A stretch of 64,000 bases of DNA from Volvox africanus (GCA_030268105.1 BSDZ01000080.1:2521001-2585000); one strand, 5' to 3'. Positions 47,576 to 60,904 are shown, numbered from the stretch's first letter. Made by a program: numbers and translations. The notes: a model not told the origin generated them from the letters alone.

Positions 47576-50500
47576 CTTCTTGCGTTTCGCATGGGCAATC
47601 CTACAGGACAGGGCCCCAATCATATGGCTGTATGTGCTTGTATTTGAAAAGGTATCCTATTGTGCAATAATGTGCTTCACATTGGTTTTCAGTCAATCGC
47701 AGATCAAACGTCATGCCCCATGCCTACTTACTGTGTGCTTCGACTAATTGTATGTAAACCATCATCTTCTGTCAAATGAACCCGAACTATTGGCAGAAAG
47801 AGTACAGCACTGTCCTGTTGCATTATCTCAAGATCCCAACCCCTACCTCCACCTTCCGCCCGTACCTTAAGTTAAATCCATCCTCCTCAGTTGCAGCTAA
47901 TATATAGCATAGCGTCTCTTTTAGAATCTTTCCAGTGAATCTTTCAAAAGACCGCAACACATCTACCAGTCCCGATCTACGAAGACAACCACGACCACAT
48001 TTGACCATCCGCATTTGGTTCATCCTATCCTTCAAGGAAATCTTTTCAGGTATGGAACTTTTATGTATTATATAATTGGATGCAGATCCAGTCTAGAGAT
48101 CTCAATTTCGGAGTTGGCGGCAGAAGTTGAGGCCGGAACTTTTGCCTAATATCTTGCAGGCAGAAATGCTTAGTTTCTGGGTCCCTTTCTCACCTGGACT
48201 GGGCGCTATGGTCCTGCTTGAAAGTTTCAGGCGCCTACTCGGACTTGTTGGCGCTCCGCCCGGTGGGTCTATATAGGCCTGAAGCACATGCAATTTCAGC
48301 TTATATTTCATATTTCTTGTTTTATAAATAGTATGTCGACAAATCGTTCATTGGTTCAGGGATACGTCGTTACGGCGCTCCCTGCCGGCTTGCTAAGGTA
48401 GCCCACTCTCACGTCTAGCTAAACAACACGCATTCACTTGTTTAAATCAAAAAGCTCTTTCCTAAGCGCCTGACTGGTCTCTCGCTCGCCACCCTACGAA
48501 CCTCGCCCTGCTGCGTTCCCTACCCGCTACGGCGCACAGAAAGCCAGCCGCCCCCGGCTTCCACAAGGACTGTGAATGGGACGCCAGCGAGCACTGAATC
48601 ACAATGCTGGAGGGAAACCTGGACACCAATACTTGCTGCCGTGGAGTGCGGCTGTCGTTGTGCCGCAGCTGTGATGCGGGGCTGCTGTAATGGTGGCCCT
48701 GCGGCGCAATCCTGCTGGTGTGGTGCATGTTGCTGCGATGCGCTTGAAACTCCGCAGGAAGTTCCTGTGGATGCAGCAGGGCTGCGCGCGTGATCGTGCC
48801 AGTGGAGATCTCTTGAAGGAAGACCACCGCAAGTAAGCGGGCAACATGAATACAGGCATGGAGCTTATAAGTGCAATCTATATATACATCAAGCAATTGT
48901 AATGATGTATATGCATGCATAAGCATTATGTCGTTCACACGCAAGCCTTTGTCAGCTAGGCGACATCACATCGAAATGGTCTTTTCACAAGACCGCGAGG
49001 GTTTGCTTGGATCTACCGTATATCTGGCCTCGATGTGGTCAGCTTAATGGCTGGAGCGCTCAAGATTTCCGATTGGGATGGAGTAGATGATGCTTAGGAT
49101 GGAGGTGATGGAACCACGCAAGGATCAGGTCAGGAGGTTAACAATTCACCTTCCGTATCTATCTGGATGCGTGTCTGTCTGAATATAGGGGGATGGCCGT
49201 TCCCTGCCTGTTGATGAGGGGAAGTATATATATGGATATGGATATATATGGGATCATGGCAATCACGGATCTAAATGCCTGACCCATCTCTTTCTTGCAA
49301 ACTCGTTGCTTGCAAGCTAGGAAGGGCGTGATACAACCGAATTTATTTCGATGCTTCCTTGTTCGGCATTACATAACGAGCCCATACACCGTTTCATGCC
49401 AGCGCTCAGGTGTATGTGGAAAGTTGCAGGTGGCTTGACTCATCAGTGCAGGTGGTTGGTAGGTTGGTAGCTCGTACTGCTGGCATGTCTTTCCTTGTAT
49501 AGAATCCTAAACACGCAGCGTACTCCGAAGTGCCGCCAGGGCTTCATTTCATTTTATTAATTAGAAATTATTTCAATCCTCGCACGTATTTGTGTATGCC
49601 TGTGTCCGTCCACGTTATTTTGGACGGTGGCCAGCATGCACGCACAAAGCTTTTTTACGTTACATGGTGAAAATTGGACGCTGTTATGTTGGTAACAATT
49701 CAGCGTTGCACGTGTAGAAAGATGTGTGGTGATGGTTTGTTGTTGTTGTGGTGGTGAGAGGATACGCTCGGAAGAAGCGAGGTTAGGCGTGTGCTGAATG
49801 TGCCTTTTCGGAAGGAATCGGCTCCATATAGATCAGCACCAGCAGCTTCATATAGCTTCCGTTTTGCCGCTCCTAATTCTTTTGCAAGTTGCCTTGATGG
49901 GCTGTTATTTTTGCTCAACTAATAAACACAATCATTAACGTGTTTATACATTTTGACTTTCATTTAGCGAATGCGCCTTGACATGCTGATGTCTCATACA
50001 TTCTGATGAGAGCTGCGACTCTACCTCTTCTACCTACCCAGACACGCGCATGGATCTAGGCATGAACGGTCGTCGTCTGGGTAGCAGGAGCATGTGCCAG
50101 AATGGAAGAAGTCCAAATGATAATTTTCCTGTATGTAATTGGAGGGTCATATTGCACGGCGTTGTTTGCAAAAGTACGGCCACACGTATCAGCAACAGCA
50201 TCGCCGTGCAGCCTGAATCGCAAGGGCCCAGTCTCAGTGTGATGGCTTCAGCAGTATCCGCTCCAAATGTATGATATAAACGCGCACGGGAATCCCCGCC
50301 GGAGGCTGGTTGAGAGACCGACATGTGGGTCAGAGCGGTGGTGGTGAAGGATTCGCGAGGGAGGGGTGACAGGTGGTTCCCTTGGCGAGTGTCGAGTGCC
50401 GAGTAGTATGGGCACAGCAAGCTGGGAAATCAATGCTGTGGAATAGTAAGGCAGGGACGTCTTGCCGGGCAGGTTGGGCGGGGACCCGCTCACACCCTCA

Positions 50501-52673
50501 TTCTCGTCTTCACCCCTCCTCCCTTCTCCGCACACACAGCTTCTTGGAGCGGACACGAGTCCAATCCGGTCACCCGGCTGCTAGGTGCACGGTGACGCAC
50601 ACGTGTTAACAAGGTGCACCATCTATCTGAGGCCAGTAGTAAATTATTTGACTCTTACTGTGATACCTCCCCCAACCAAACCCCCGGGGAGCTGCGCAAG
50701 CATCCATTCACGAACATCACATTCACACACAGACCTCCACAACTCTCCCATTGGTTGAATCCTATGATCCTAATTCACTTAAGAACTGTGGATTACCTTT
50801 GTGTACATCCAGAACACGCTCTCAGCTCTGCTACGTGGTAAAATGCTGCAGGCTGCGATTGAGTTGCCTAGTCGTGCAGATGCATCAGCGGCGAATGACT
50901 AAAACGTCCTGTGCTGACATATCCTAAGGATAGGAGCACCAGCAGATGTCATGCAGCAACCATCGTTGCGCGGAGGTTGCGGAGGTTGTGTATCGTTGAT
51001 CATATCGATCGCCACCCCCCTCCACGGAGCATCGGTGGCAATTATTTTCTATATAGACTACTACTGCCAGATTTACTGTCGTAAAATTAGAGAGACTTTC
51101 GAAGCTTGAATGCTTATCAATAGGACATGATAATGGGAAAAGGCGTCCAGAACTGCCCCCGTTCGAAACCATAATCACAAGATGATTTAGGATCTTACAT
51201 TCAGCAAAAGAACAACACGCAATAAAGCTGTCATTGCAAGGAAGAGATAGCACAGATAGTATCTACATTTCTAGCACTAAATTAGGATCGGAATTCTTGA
51301 AGTGCCTCTAATAATCGAGGCAATCGAAGCATTGTTGTGCACGCGGCATACTTCTACAAGAGGCACCCAAACAAATACCACACAACATAACGAAGGTTCT
51401 AGTGAGAACGCGGGAACCTATCTCAAAGATTGCTTTTGCGAGACTGCAAGGAAAACCGCAACCAATCCATGATCCCCGCCCCCCTGCCTGTTTCTGCGTG
51501 CGCGCATATTCATCACCCTTGGGGGAAGAGGTGATGCTGAACAACACCAAAAGTGGCTCACAATCTTCTCAAAAACAGCTGTGGCCTCCACAGCATATTG
51601 CCTGCATCGTATGCATCACACATACACATGCGAGCCACACCACCTTAAAATGCGCCGAACTATCAGGGCTGCAAAACGGACGTTCATCCAAACCCAACGA
51701 CGCAGATAACCAGCCCCTCATCGAAACAACTGCTGTACCATCTTGGGGCTCAAGGGCGCACGGCAGCTTGCTCGCATGCCATCCACGGCCCCAAAATGCT
51801 ATGATCCAAGACAAGTCCTTCAGCATCGCACGAAAAAAATCATTTTGGAGCATCAAAGTGTGGCAAAAAACACCGGCGCTATTGACGCTGCCATCATCAT
51901 ACCGCCCCTGCAGCAGCAAACCTCTCAATAAGGGAACACGTCACATCACACCTGCAACTGCGGGCGTGACGCGCAATGCAGAACAAGAAATGCGGCAACG
52001 CAAATCTAATGACATATCTTTATTGAGCATGACACGCAGCCCCTAACAAAACGGCTTTGGCGGAGCGATGCCAGTTCCAAGCCACGGATGCCAGCCAGGC
52101 CGGGTAACGCTTCCCACCATGAGCTATTAAACCATGTCAAAGGAGACAGTGGTGGCTTCAGACTCGCGACGGCAGCCCTTTGAAGCCCCAGCTGCTCGTC
52201 TGTCAAAACCATCTTGGCGTCGGCAGGGGTGCTACGTTTTTGTTCCTTGAGGCACGGCCCAAAGGCCGTTGCAGCTAGGGTAGCCGAAGCTTGTCTGTCC
52301 TTAAACACATCGACGCAGCGTCATGCCATAGCTCAAGAGAGCAATACGTGCACGCACGGCTTTATTCGCTTCCTCCTGACGTGCCACACACCATTGCCTG
52401 CCGCGTGCACGAATTAGGAGAATGGCCCAGCAGCCATGCCTGTGGAGCTTAGAGCTGAATTCGAATAAGGACTGTGTCGCGGGGAAAGATTTAGGTCACT
52501 TCTCGCGGGGAGGCGGATGTGGCATCAGGGCGCGTTGTAATCACCGCAACCGGGTGATACACACGCACTGGTTCTGGAAACCACTAATTTAATCTTTGTG
52601 CGACGGCGCGTGTGCACAGTACCTCGCCGCACAGCACCTCTATACATCACGCCACAGCCACGGCCGGGCGACC
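47576..52673. other. Gene-poor, AT-rich region
   Basis: About 5 kb without a supportable gene. Open frames at 48462-48944 (minus), 48572-48793 (plus, Cys-rich), 49700-49918 (minus) and 51402-52046 (plus) lack splice context, domains and consistent composition. The 3' UTR of the EXECUTER gene should lie just left of 52674. The stretch 49220-49250 has short TATATATGGATATGG runs. No rRNA, tRNA or transposase was seen. Confidence 0.45.
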
Positions 52674-55600
52674 TCATTTTTCGCACTCCTTGAGGTCAAG
52701 CTTATTAAGCAGGATCAGGAAGCGCTTCTCGCCCGGCACGCTCCAGACGAAGCCCAGCTCTGCACCGCCCGTTACGGGGGACGCACCGACCGCAAAGACC
52801 AACAGCTCCCCATCCACCCAACGAGGGCTGCACGGACAGGGAAAAGGAAACACAGCAGATGAGCAATCACATTAGCAAGGTTCTGGGGGGACGATTGTGC
52901 ATATTTGTGGATCGGTCCGCAGTGCGAAATGTAACTGAAAAGTGTTGTACCTAGGACACGCAATAAGGCATGAGACAGTGGCTCAATATTCTAAATCATG
53001 AGGTGCTGCCAACAGAGCGCCGCCCCCTTACCTCTTGTAACCCGCCATGGCTACGCGGCCCTCGCCCTTATAGCGTGCCACGATGCCCAGCTCGTCGGGG
53101 TACACATCCCGTGAGTCCAGCCGGTGCCGCCGGCCCACCTTGGCACGGAAAGAAATCTCGCCAGCAGGCACGTTGGGGTCGCCCGTCACCTTCGTTGCGC
53201 ATACAACCTCCTCACCATCCTGCATCGTACGATTCAGCTGGATGAGCTCCGGGCCGTGTGGCCCGAACGCGCCCAGGTACAAGCCGCAGAAGGGGTCGGA
53301 GCGCGGCAAGTCAGTGGGAATGCGCGTGTATGAGATACGCGTGGCGCCAAGCTGCGGAGAGGACGATGAGGACTTGGAAGAGACGCTGCTTGTAGCGGAC
53401 GAGGAGGCGGCGGGCGGCGACGAGCGCACGGCGGGGAAGGGCGAGGAGGCGGCTTGGAGGCGGGCCGCCGCTGCCGCCGCAGCCTTCTGGGCCGCAATGG
53501 CGGCGGGCGATGGTACCGTCGCTGTGGCGGAGGACGACCCGTCGGCCTCCAGCTCGCCATTCACGAGGCGCTGAGCCAGAGTACGCAACGCCGTGGCGAG
53601 GTGTTCGGGGGGCACAGGCCGCCCCACACGAGCAGCCTGTAAGATCAGGAAGGGCTGATGTTAGAGCGTTAACTTGGCATGGACAGGGAGCTTGATGTAC
53701 ATGAACGAGCAATCCAACCGAAAACCTCCATGCGCAATACGTTTGAAGGGGCAACTCCTTAAGGAGGCGAGGAAAGTATATGACCCCACCTGGAGTTCCG
53801 CTACCCGCTCCGCCAGTCTGTCAAAAGTGTCCTTGCTGGGCCGCTCCGGCGTCCCTGCAGCCGATGTGGAGGTGCCGGCACCAGTGCCTGAAAACAGCCG
53901 CTGCTCCTCAGCTTCACGCTGCTCCTGCGCCCGCTGCTGCTGGCGAATCAACCGCCCTACAGGAATCTCAATCAAAATACGCTGCTCATCTGCATCTGTA
54001 ACTGAAGTCGCCACCGCGTCCAATTTTCCATATCCAGTGGACAGCATGTCGAACGATACATTGAGTGCGCTGTCATCATCGTCGTTGTCCTCATCCAGGT
54101 CGGCAACTCGGGCCGCCTTGGCTGCGGCCTCATCCGCTACGTCCATCAACGACCGGCCTCTGGTTGCGCCACCCTTCCCCGGCTCCGGTATCTGGACCTC
54201 AACCTCCACCACAGGAGCATCTGGGGCGCGAGTGGTCGCCGCTGAATTTGACACACGCCGCTGAGCCGCCGACAAGGAAGTACTGTCAGCTTCATCGCTT
54301 GACGAATCGTCGTCATCAATGGGTACTGCTGCCCATCTCGGCAGGTCCACACTGCTACCGCTGGCGACTAGCTCTCCGTCCAAAACGTTCGTGACCGGGC
54401 GGGCGCCATCGCCAGACTCCATCGCGTCCTGTTCCAGTACAGTGAACGTGAAGCGATCGCGACCCTGCATAGCCACTTGCGCCGGGATGCGAGTCAGCTC
54501 CGTCAGGACGTCATCAACCCCATCATCCTCAATCTCATCAACGGATATGCGCCGCAAGCCACCGACAACAGGAAAAGGGCTGGATGCGCCTGGTAGAGCA
54601 CTGCTTTTACGTGTAGTAGCCGCCTTCAGTCCATCACCCTGGGGAGGGCGGCAGCGGAAATCACAATGTGCGGCGTGTCATTGAAAACTCAACGGAACGC
54701 CCTGTGGGCGCAATGAAGTCCCCTGTAGCCTATGCAGAAGATCTGGCCATGTGCACGCAGGTAGGATCTCCAAGCCTGGCATATGGCACATCCACGGGGT
54801 TGCCTTCTACAGCTTGCATGTGCTGGTTCACAATTGAAAAACCCACCGCGTCCATCGCCTCTCCTAGATAGGTAATCCTGAATAGGTCACCTACCATTCC
54901 GCACGCAATCCCTACACCTGCTTAGCTCCAGCTATACACCAGATGCACTGGTGATAATAATTGTGCACCAAACCTAAGATACTATACAGATACCACCTGC
55001 ACTCACCGCCAAGGCGGCCATTGCGGCTCGCATCTCCTCCTCCTCCCAGCTGCTGAACTCTGACTTGATGGGCTTTGGTGGTAGCACGCTTATACGCGCG
55101 CTGCCGTCACGTGCCACATGAATGCTCAACCGCACAACGCTAGCAGGATTCAGTAGCGCCGCACCACCCTTAACCGTCGCTGCATTGCTGTCATTTGATT
55201 GAGCATCCTTGCCTGTAGCTTTTGGAGCCGGCGGCCGCAGCGCCACCGCCTGATGCACCAGCAGATTAGGCACCAATTGCCGATGTTCACCAGTGCCAAC
55301 TGGGAACTGGTCAAGGTTGGCAGGCTGCTGCTGCCGCACGAAAACCTCCATCATAGGCGTGCCGATCGTACCGCTACTCAAGCCGCCACTCGTCTCCAAG
55401 CCTCGAGATACATTGCGATCAGTGGCCCGGTCAAGCAGTTGGGCCAACTTGTTCTCACGCCAGCCATTCATAGAAGCAATATCACGCGCCATGTAGATGC
55501 GTCCTGTCCAACGACCGAACTCGGGTTTAACATGCAGCAGATGGCCCTGAAAGTCCTCTGGGCCGTCCTTGCCTGCCCACCAACCCGCCAGGCTGACAAG

Positions 55601-56716
55601 GCCCCTGTCGCGCAGCTCCGCCGCAGTGCCATACTGCTCCGAAGCCAAAGCACTCTGCAAGGCAACGAAATGGGTCAGCATGCGACATGTGGGATGTGTA
55701 GGGTTAACGACCTTGAAATGGCAGGTAACAAGTGATAGCACATGCCATAAGCATATACACTGTTGTGTAGCCTTGCTTCATGCCCCTGATCACCTGCAGC
55801 TCACGCTGGACAGCTGCCACCATGTTAGCCGACTGGATTTCCTGCAGCTTATGCTTGTGCCGGGCAGCGTCGCCATACTGCTCCTGACGTACTGCCGTGT
55901 TCAGCTCAACCTGGACGGAGTTGAGGAAAGCACCCATCCATTTAGCTGACATCACGGGCTTTTCCCGAGCACACACAACAGGCCCAAAACCGTCCATGCA
56001 TGCAAGAAACCCCTTCGAAGGTCGCTGTGAGGCTCAAGCAACTGGTAGATGCCATAGCCGCCTTGGCCTTCAGTGTGCTCGATGTACGTAAAGCTCTGAC
56101 AAAGAGCAACCACAAGGTCACGAGCGACACATGCCGAGCTGAACGTTGTGCTGATAGAGTCAACGTTTCTTACGGCGCCGCCCTGCCCCACCTGGTAATG
56201 TGCCGCGTCCTCCGCCAGGTCGTCAATTGCGTCAAAGTATTTTAACCACTCCTCCCAGCTGGAACGGGAATTTTTCTTAATGAGGTCACCCGCATTAACC
56301 CTCTCCCGTTCGCCCTTCGGCGACGGCGCCGCACACGGATGCGTGTTTCCACTGAAATCAAGTTGTGATTTCGGATCTCCCATAATTTTAGGATTTAAGG
56401 CAGCAGATGCTCCCTACAAAATGCATAATACGACGCGAAAGGGAACGTATTAGGCACCGTCCGTGCCCGGCATTCACAGATGTGCTCACAACGCTCCTCG
56501 CCGCCGAGAAACACTTAAATCGAAAAAAACCTTAGTTAATCCATATACCTGAGAACTTCCATCTGAAAGCGCACAGCAGAAGACACCGCGACGCGACGCA
56601 ACCTTCGCCGGGTATGGTCGACAAGGAAACGAAGGACTGGGTAATCGCAGAGGACATTGTCCTGCAGGAAAGCCACCGAAAGGTCGGCGCGCTGCAGGTC
56701 CAGTCACGCGGTCCAT
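52674..56716 (-). CDS. EX1: EXECUTER protein, plastid singlet-oxygen signalling
   Basis: EXECUTER proteins sit at thylakoid grana margins and relay singlet-oxygen stress to the nucleus. Minus-strand exons are 56716-56549, 56413-56192, ~55909-55790, ~55656-55010, ~54570-53790, ~53640-53036 and ~52834-52674, joining in phase. The first 55 residues (MDRVTGPAARRPFGGFP, SRRGVFCCA) are a typical plastid transit peptide. EEWLKYFDAIDDLAEDAA and VELNTAVRQEQYGDAARHKH form the UVR-like helical region. Then come AELRDRGLVSLAGWWAGKDG and FGRWTGRIYMARDIA. A long acidic, Ser/Asp-rich insert follows (DDDDSSSDEADSTS, DLDEDNDDDDSALNVS). The C-terminal domain reads FCGLYLGAFGPHGPELIQLN, VTGDPNVPAGEISFRAKVG, YKGEGRVAMAGYK, SPRWVDGELLVF and GFVWSVPGEKRFLILLNKLD, all in family order. 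The acidic insert and Ala/Ser linker look larger than in land plants. Confidence 0.93.
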
Positions 56717-57402
56717 ATGGCCTCAACCTGCATGAATCATTCCGCAAACTTAGCACGTTTGTTCACTGCCTGAGAAGATCCTCGTTGTCGCACCTTCACA
56801 CTTCTATACAACTGATAATGATGAGAAGACAAGGACAACGTGAATAACCAACGTCTACGCCGGGAAATTTCGGGAGCCAGACCATGTAGGGACTTCTCCC
56901 ATACAACAAGACGACAGCTTTCGGCGCCAAAATATGTAGCACATTAATAGGCTCAATGCGTTGTGCAAATCCCGAGTGCTCCTCCCGGTCTCAACTCACC
57001 TTGGCTTGAGGATAAAGTTCTGTCCTATAGCGTAAGGAACGCTGAACCGCAGATGTGCGGATCTCTAGTCCCTCGGCACACTCGAACCCTTGTTTTCTTA
57101 TATTGCTTTGTAACGTAAAGTTCAGGTAACACAGTTCTGCGCAGAGGTCCGTTGTAGGGAGCCTAAGCATTAAGCAAGTATTGCATTGATTCAACGATCG
57201 ATCCCAATATCAATAGTCTACACAGGTAGCGATAGGATGCCGAGGTAAGTGAAGTCACAAGCTTACAGCTTAATCACGCCGTACCCCATCCTTCAGTCCC
57301 GATGCAACCGTCCAGGGCCCTTCGGACAAGTGGTAAAAACGCTTCACACAATCAACTGTCACCAACTTAGTCTCTGCTCATTTGGGTAAACGCATCTAGA
57401 CC
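56717..57402. other. Spacer between EXECUTER and the DJ-1-like gene
   Basis: This holds the EXECUTER promoter region and, on its right side, the 3' UTR of the DJ-1-like gene, with a minus-strand TGTAA (TTACA at 57263-57267) 136 nt beyond that gene's stop. No other gene is seen. Confidence 0.5.
57263..57267 (-). terminator. TGTAA signal of the DJ-1-like gene
   Basis: TTACA on the + strand, read as TGTAA on the minus strand, 136 nt downstream of the stop codon at 57403-57405. Confidence 0.45.
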
Positions 57403-59446
57403 TTAAATGCCAACTGTATGCGGGGTTGCCTCCGCGACAGCTCCAGCCGCATATCCAACAAGTGGGGCAGCAGGTGCCGTGGGATGAACGCTAAGAGCCT
57501 CAAGGACAAGGGTCGCTACGCGCGCAGCGCTGTTGTGGTTCTGACCCGTGACCAAGAACGTGTCGCGCACTGCGTTCTCCACATTCATGTCCTCGCAACG
57601 CACGTTGGCCCCGAGCTCCTTCAGCTTCGCCTCCAGCTGGAACGGCATCGAACCTAGCAGGAAGCGACAGCACGTCGGCAGGAGGGGCACAGCCCAACAC
57701 ACACTTGACGCGAGGCTTATATACATGCACCTAGCGGCACTTGTGTACCTCTCGCACGGGTCCAGTGCACAAGCCGCTGCATTGGCGCACAAGGGCAACT
57801 ATGCATTTCCAGCACCAGCAGCAACAGTATCCAGCGATCCCTGGTTGCACAAGCCCCCCGGTATGACGTGACGCGTTCTTGAAACGCAACCTTACTTTCG
57901 TATCCAGCGCACTTATCACATCGGCGGTAACCAACCCCGCACCTGCTGCGCCTGTCTTGTCCTCCTCGGCCTGCGTGAAGCATGTGAGCGTCTTTCCCGC
58001 GACCAGCGGCTTGCCATCGGCGTTTTTAACCCCGAGGAGACCCGCCGGGCCATGGCACACCGCCGCCACCAGGTGCTCTGCGACCGGGCATGGGAGAGCG
58101 AGAATGAGCAAGTGAGCAGCCTGGCTTAGAATGCACGTAGGGGAGGTGCACTTACCCAGCTTAGCCGCACCCCTAACCACGCGGGCAAGGTCGGCGCTGC
58201 CGGGCATGTCACCCATGGCGCCCTGACCGCCGGCTAGGAAGATGCAGTCGTAGGCCTCGGGCTCCGTCACTGAGGCCAGGGGCACCGACTGGCGCAGCTG
58301 CATCATGGCGGCCTCTGCGGGCATGACGGGGCGGGACGGAACCAGCCCGAGTCTGATTAGTGTGCCGAGGCGCGATGACCCTGTCAAAACATTCTCATGG
58401 TCTGTTAGTTCGGCGCGAAGCTGACCATCATAGGGAGCTGACCTCATCCTAGCTGCCGGCGGCGCCCTCCAGTGCTCTCTACACGCACCTCCACTTCTCC
58501 TCGTTCGACCTCACCATTCCTTGGCGCTCGGCGACCTAATCTTTCCTCTGCGTGCTTAACCTGCCTCTCCCGCTGCACTGCCTTGCCACTGAACGGTAAA
58601 ACTCCAGACCTGCCCCAGAGGATCATCCTTACAGCTCTCCAATTTCATGTAACGAAGGACCGAAACCACGCACTTCGTTTCAAAGGCACAGACAGGGCGC
58701 ACAATACCCACTGGCACAAACATGGATATACACACCATCCGCAAGGAAACGAGCTAGCTCCGGGTGTTGGGCCTTCTCCTCCTCCGTCAGCCCCGCCTGG
58801 TCGATCGGAACCTCGCCGCCGGCCACACTACACAGCGTCACGTCGTAGCCGTTGCCGCGGAAGATGTAGTACGGTACGGCGACCTCGCTCAGCCTGCAGT
58901 CAAACGGCATGAGCAAGCCGGCCGTTGGACGTTTCGGAGCAACTGTAACGAGCATGCCCTGGTTAGGGCATCTGTATCGTCGTCCGTGAAACTGGTATCG
59001 ATGGGCGAGGAAGGGCATGGACACTGAAATACGTGACGCCACAGAAAGGAAGTGGTAGGCGGCCGCGTTCATCATTGAGAAGGAAGAGTCAGATTCAGGT
59101 GAGAGCGCACGCATGCCGACATACTGCGCCCTACATCTTTCTTGTCGGAGTAGTAGGCAGGACTCAGCCCGGCAGTGCCTGCTTACTTCCCAATGACCGA
59201 TCCGAGATGCCAGCGTGGCAACGACAACGCCCAAAGTGCGCATAGACACAGCTTGATCACGTTGAGCTGAAAAAGACCTTACCACGATCAATACAATTGT
59301 TAAGTTCACGTAGCGATGGTGGGTCAAGAAGCTTCCGCTTACCAGACTCCAGTGTCTTTGCGATCGCCCACGGAATTGCAGGAGGTGCAGATCATTAGCA
59401 CTTGGCCCTTGACCACAGCGTCTTTAGTCAGTTCATGCTCATGCAT
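57403..59446 (-). CDS. DJ-1/PfpI family protein, Hsp31-like
   Basis: Five exons on the minus strand (59446-59343, 58893-58736, 58314-58156, 58077-57896, 57636-57403) join in phase to give 278 aa. Order of motifs: VLMICTSCNSVGDRKDTGVW, then LSEVAVPYYIFRGNGYDVTL with the conserved acidic residue, EVPID, YDCIFLAGGQGAMGDMPGSA, the nucleophile elbow AAVCHGPAGLLGV with Cys followed by His, GKTLTCFTQAEED, and LVTGQNHNSAARV. Hsp31-type members are glutathione-independent glyoxalases and holding chaperones that remove methylglyoxal. Cys and His of the Cys-His-Glu/Asp triad are both present. The last ~30 residues, rich in Ala/Pro (HPTAPAAPLVGYAAGAVAEA), are an extension. No organelle-targeting sequence precedes the core, so a cytosolic site is likely. 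The first exon is only found by splicing, which fixes the start at 59446. Confidence 0.9.
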
Positions 59447-59802
59447 GGCTGGTGTGGTAGTCCGTATCGCTGGGAAGTCAGGTAGCGTCCTATGGGGAAA
59501 GGTAAACTTCGAGACCCGTGGGTCGTTCTGGTTACTTATGATGTGCTTTGTATATATGGAGAAGTGCGCTGCGCAGTCGTGTGTTCTCTAAAAACTAATT
59601 GCTGCAGGAAGTACATCTAAGGTTGTTAACAGAGGCTAAAGTTGACCTTTTCCGGAAAAAGGGGAATCAAGGTACGTACTGTACGAAGGGACACCGTCTT
59701 CAACTCAACATTGACAGCGAATAAGATATTAATTCTGAGGACAACTTGAAAAGTTTCGGTTAGTCATTCTCTTGTTTATGCTTTGCAACAAGCGATTCCA
59801 TC
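59447..59802. promoter_or_regulatory. Divergent promoter region
   Basis: 356 bp lie between the start of the DJ-1-like gene (minus) and the first ATG of the small + strand gene. No specific elements were identified. Confidence 0.4.
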
Positions 59803-60387
59803 ATGAACAGCGGCGGAAACCCAAGAGCTGCGACGGAGGCGTCGAGCGGCAAACTACCTGCGGGCGCAAAGCTGTCCTCAATACCGCGTGGCGTGCGCAA
59901 CTTTCGGTTGGGAACATCTCCAAAGCAGGTCAGAATGAGTAAAGAATGCAAACAGCCGCTGAAGGGCCGCACAGAACGCCAGCACAAGAAAATCACATAC
60001 GGATCGGCGACTTGAAAGGCAAAGGTGGCTGCGCATTTCCTTGGGCCTCTAAGTTGGCATAGCTGTCCTGAGGCGACTCTTGAGCCTTTTACGCAGGATT
60101 TTGTGCTCCTGGACGGGCAACTTTTCGGCCCTTCGTTGCCCAACGACGTGACCGCCGTCCGTATTGTTCGTGTTGGCGGCGGGTCAACATTGCGGCGGCT
60201 GGGTCGCACCTTGGGTCGCGGAGAGGACCAAACTAGAGAGCTGGATGCAGTGCCCACATGCGATTTGGCGAGCCAGCAAAGCCCACCCACGTCCCAAGGT
60301 GGCGTTTTGGCCTCCTGGACCGGCCCAGTATTGATCCTTTCTAAAACAATTCATGCAGGTGGCAACAAGGAGGTGAGGACATTGTAA
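59803..60387 (+). CDS. Small unknown protein
   Basis: Two exons, 59803-59928 and 60097-60387, join in phase 0 and give 138 aa. It starts MNSGGNPRAATEASSGKLPA, continues IPRGVRNFRLGTSPKQ, and after the junction reads DFVLLDGQLFGPSLPNDVTA followed by VRIVRVGGGSTLRRLGRTLG. I do not recognise the family. The stop TAA overlaps a TGTAA at 60381-60385, which would leave almost no 3' UTR, so a further splice near 60299 (AAG/GTGGCG) or 60358 (CAG/GTGGCA) with a later exon is possible. The minus strand is also open here (60290-59760), ending SLVAKHKQEND, and could be the coding strand. The + model is favoured because its splice phases fit. Confidence 0.4.
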
Positions 60388-60904
60388 TAGTCTAAGCGAC
60401 CAGGAAAACAGCTTCCAGTTAAAGAAACTGCTGCGATTCGATATCGCTCGAAATCTTGTGCTTTTACGAAGTTAGCCGCCGAAACCGCAGCCGCGAACCG
60501 ACGCGCAACAGCACAGTGTTTGCACATTTGAAACACATCAGGTGCCCTCATCACGTACATGGCTCAAGTTAACTCCTGTTATTGGCAGTGTTTGCTTTCT
60601 CGATGTTCGCTCTAGCACGATGCTCGGAATCTAGTCACCCTCGAAACACCGCTCAGATGGTCCACTTCCGCTTCTCTTCGCAAGCGATACATTTGCGGAG
60701 CTGAGCTGCTCACTTTTCCAGACAAGAATAGCACATGTCTGTCACGCAAAACCGACTGTGAGATTTTCCTGTCCAGCTAAATTGTCAGACGGCCGGCGGC
60801 CCTTCTCAACCGCACTCCGCAACTAAAGCGGGTCAGATTGTGCTGTGACAACAAACACGAACAAAAACACAAATCACACGCGGAACGTAACCTGCTTCCC
60901 CTCA
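60388..60904. other. Spacer between the two right-hand genes
   Basis: No coding pattern with splice support. It may contain 3' exons of the small gene and the promoter of the large right-edge gene. Confidence 0.4.

Noticed and set aside
51402..52046. 214-codon + strand frame as a gene
   Set aside because: Low-complexity mixture without a motif. The opposite strand is open to a similar extent and no polyadenylation signal or splice site fits.
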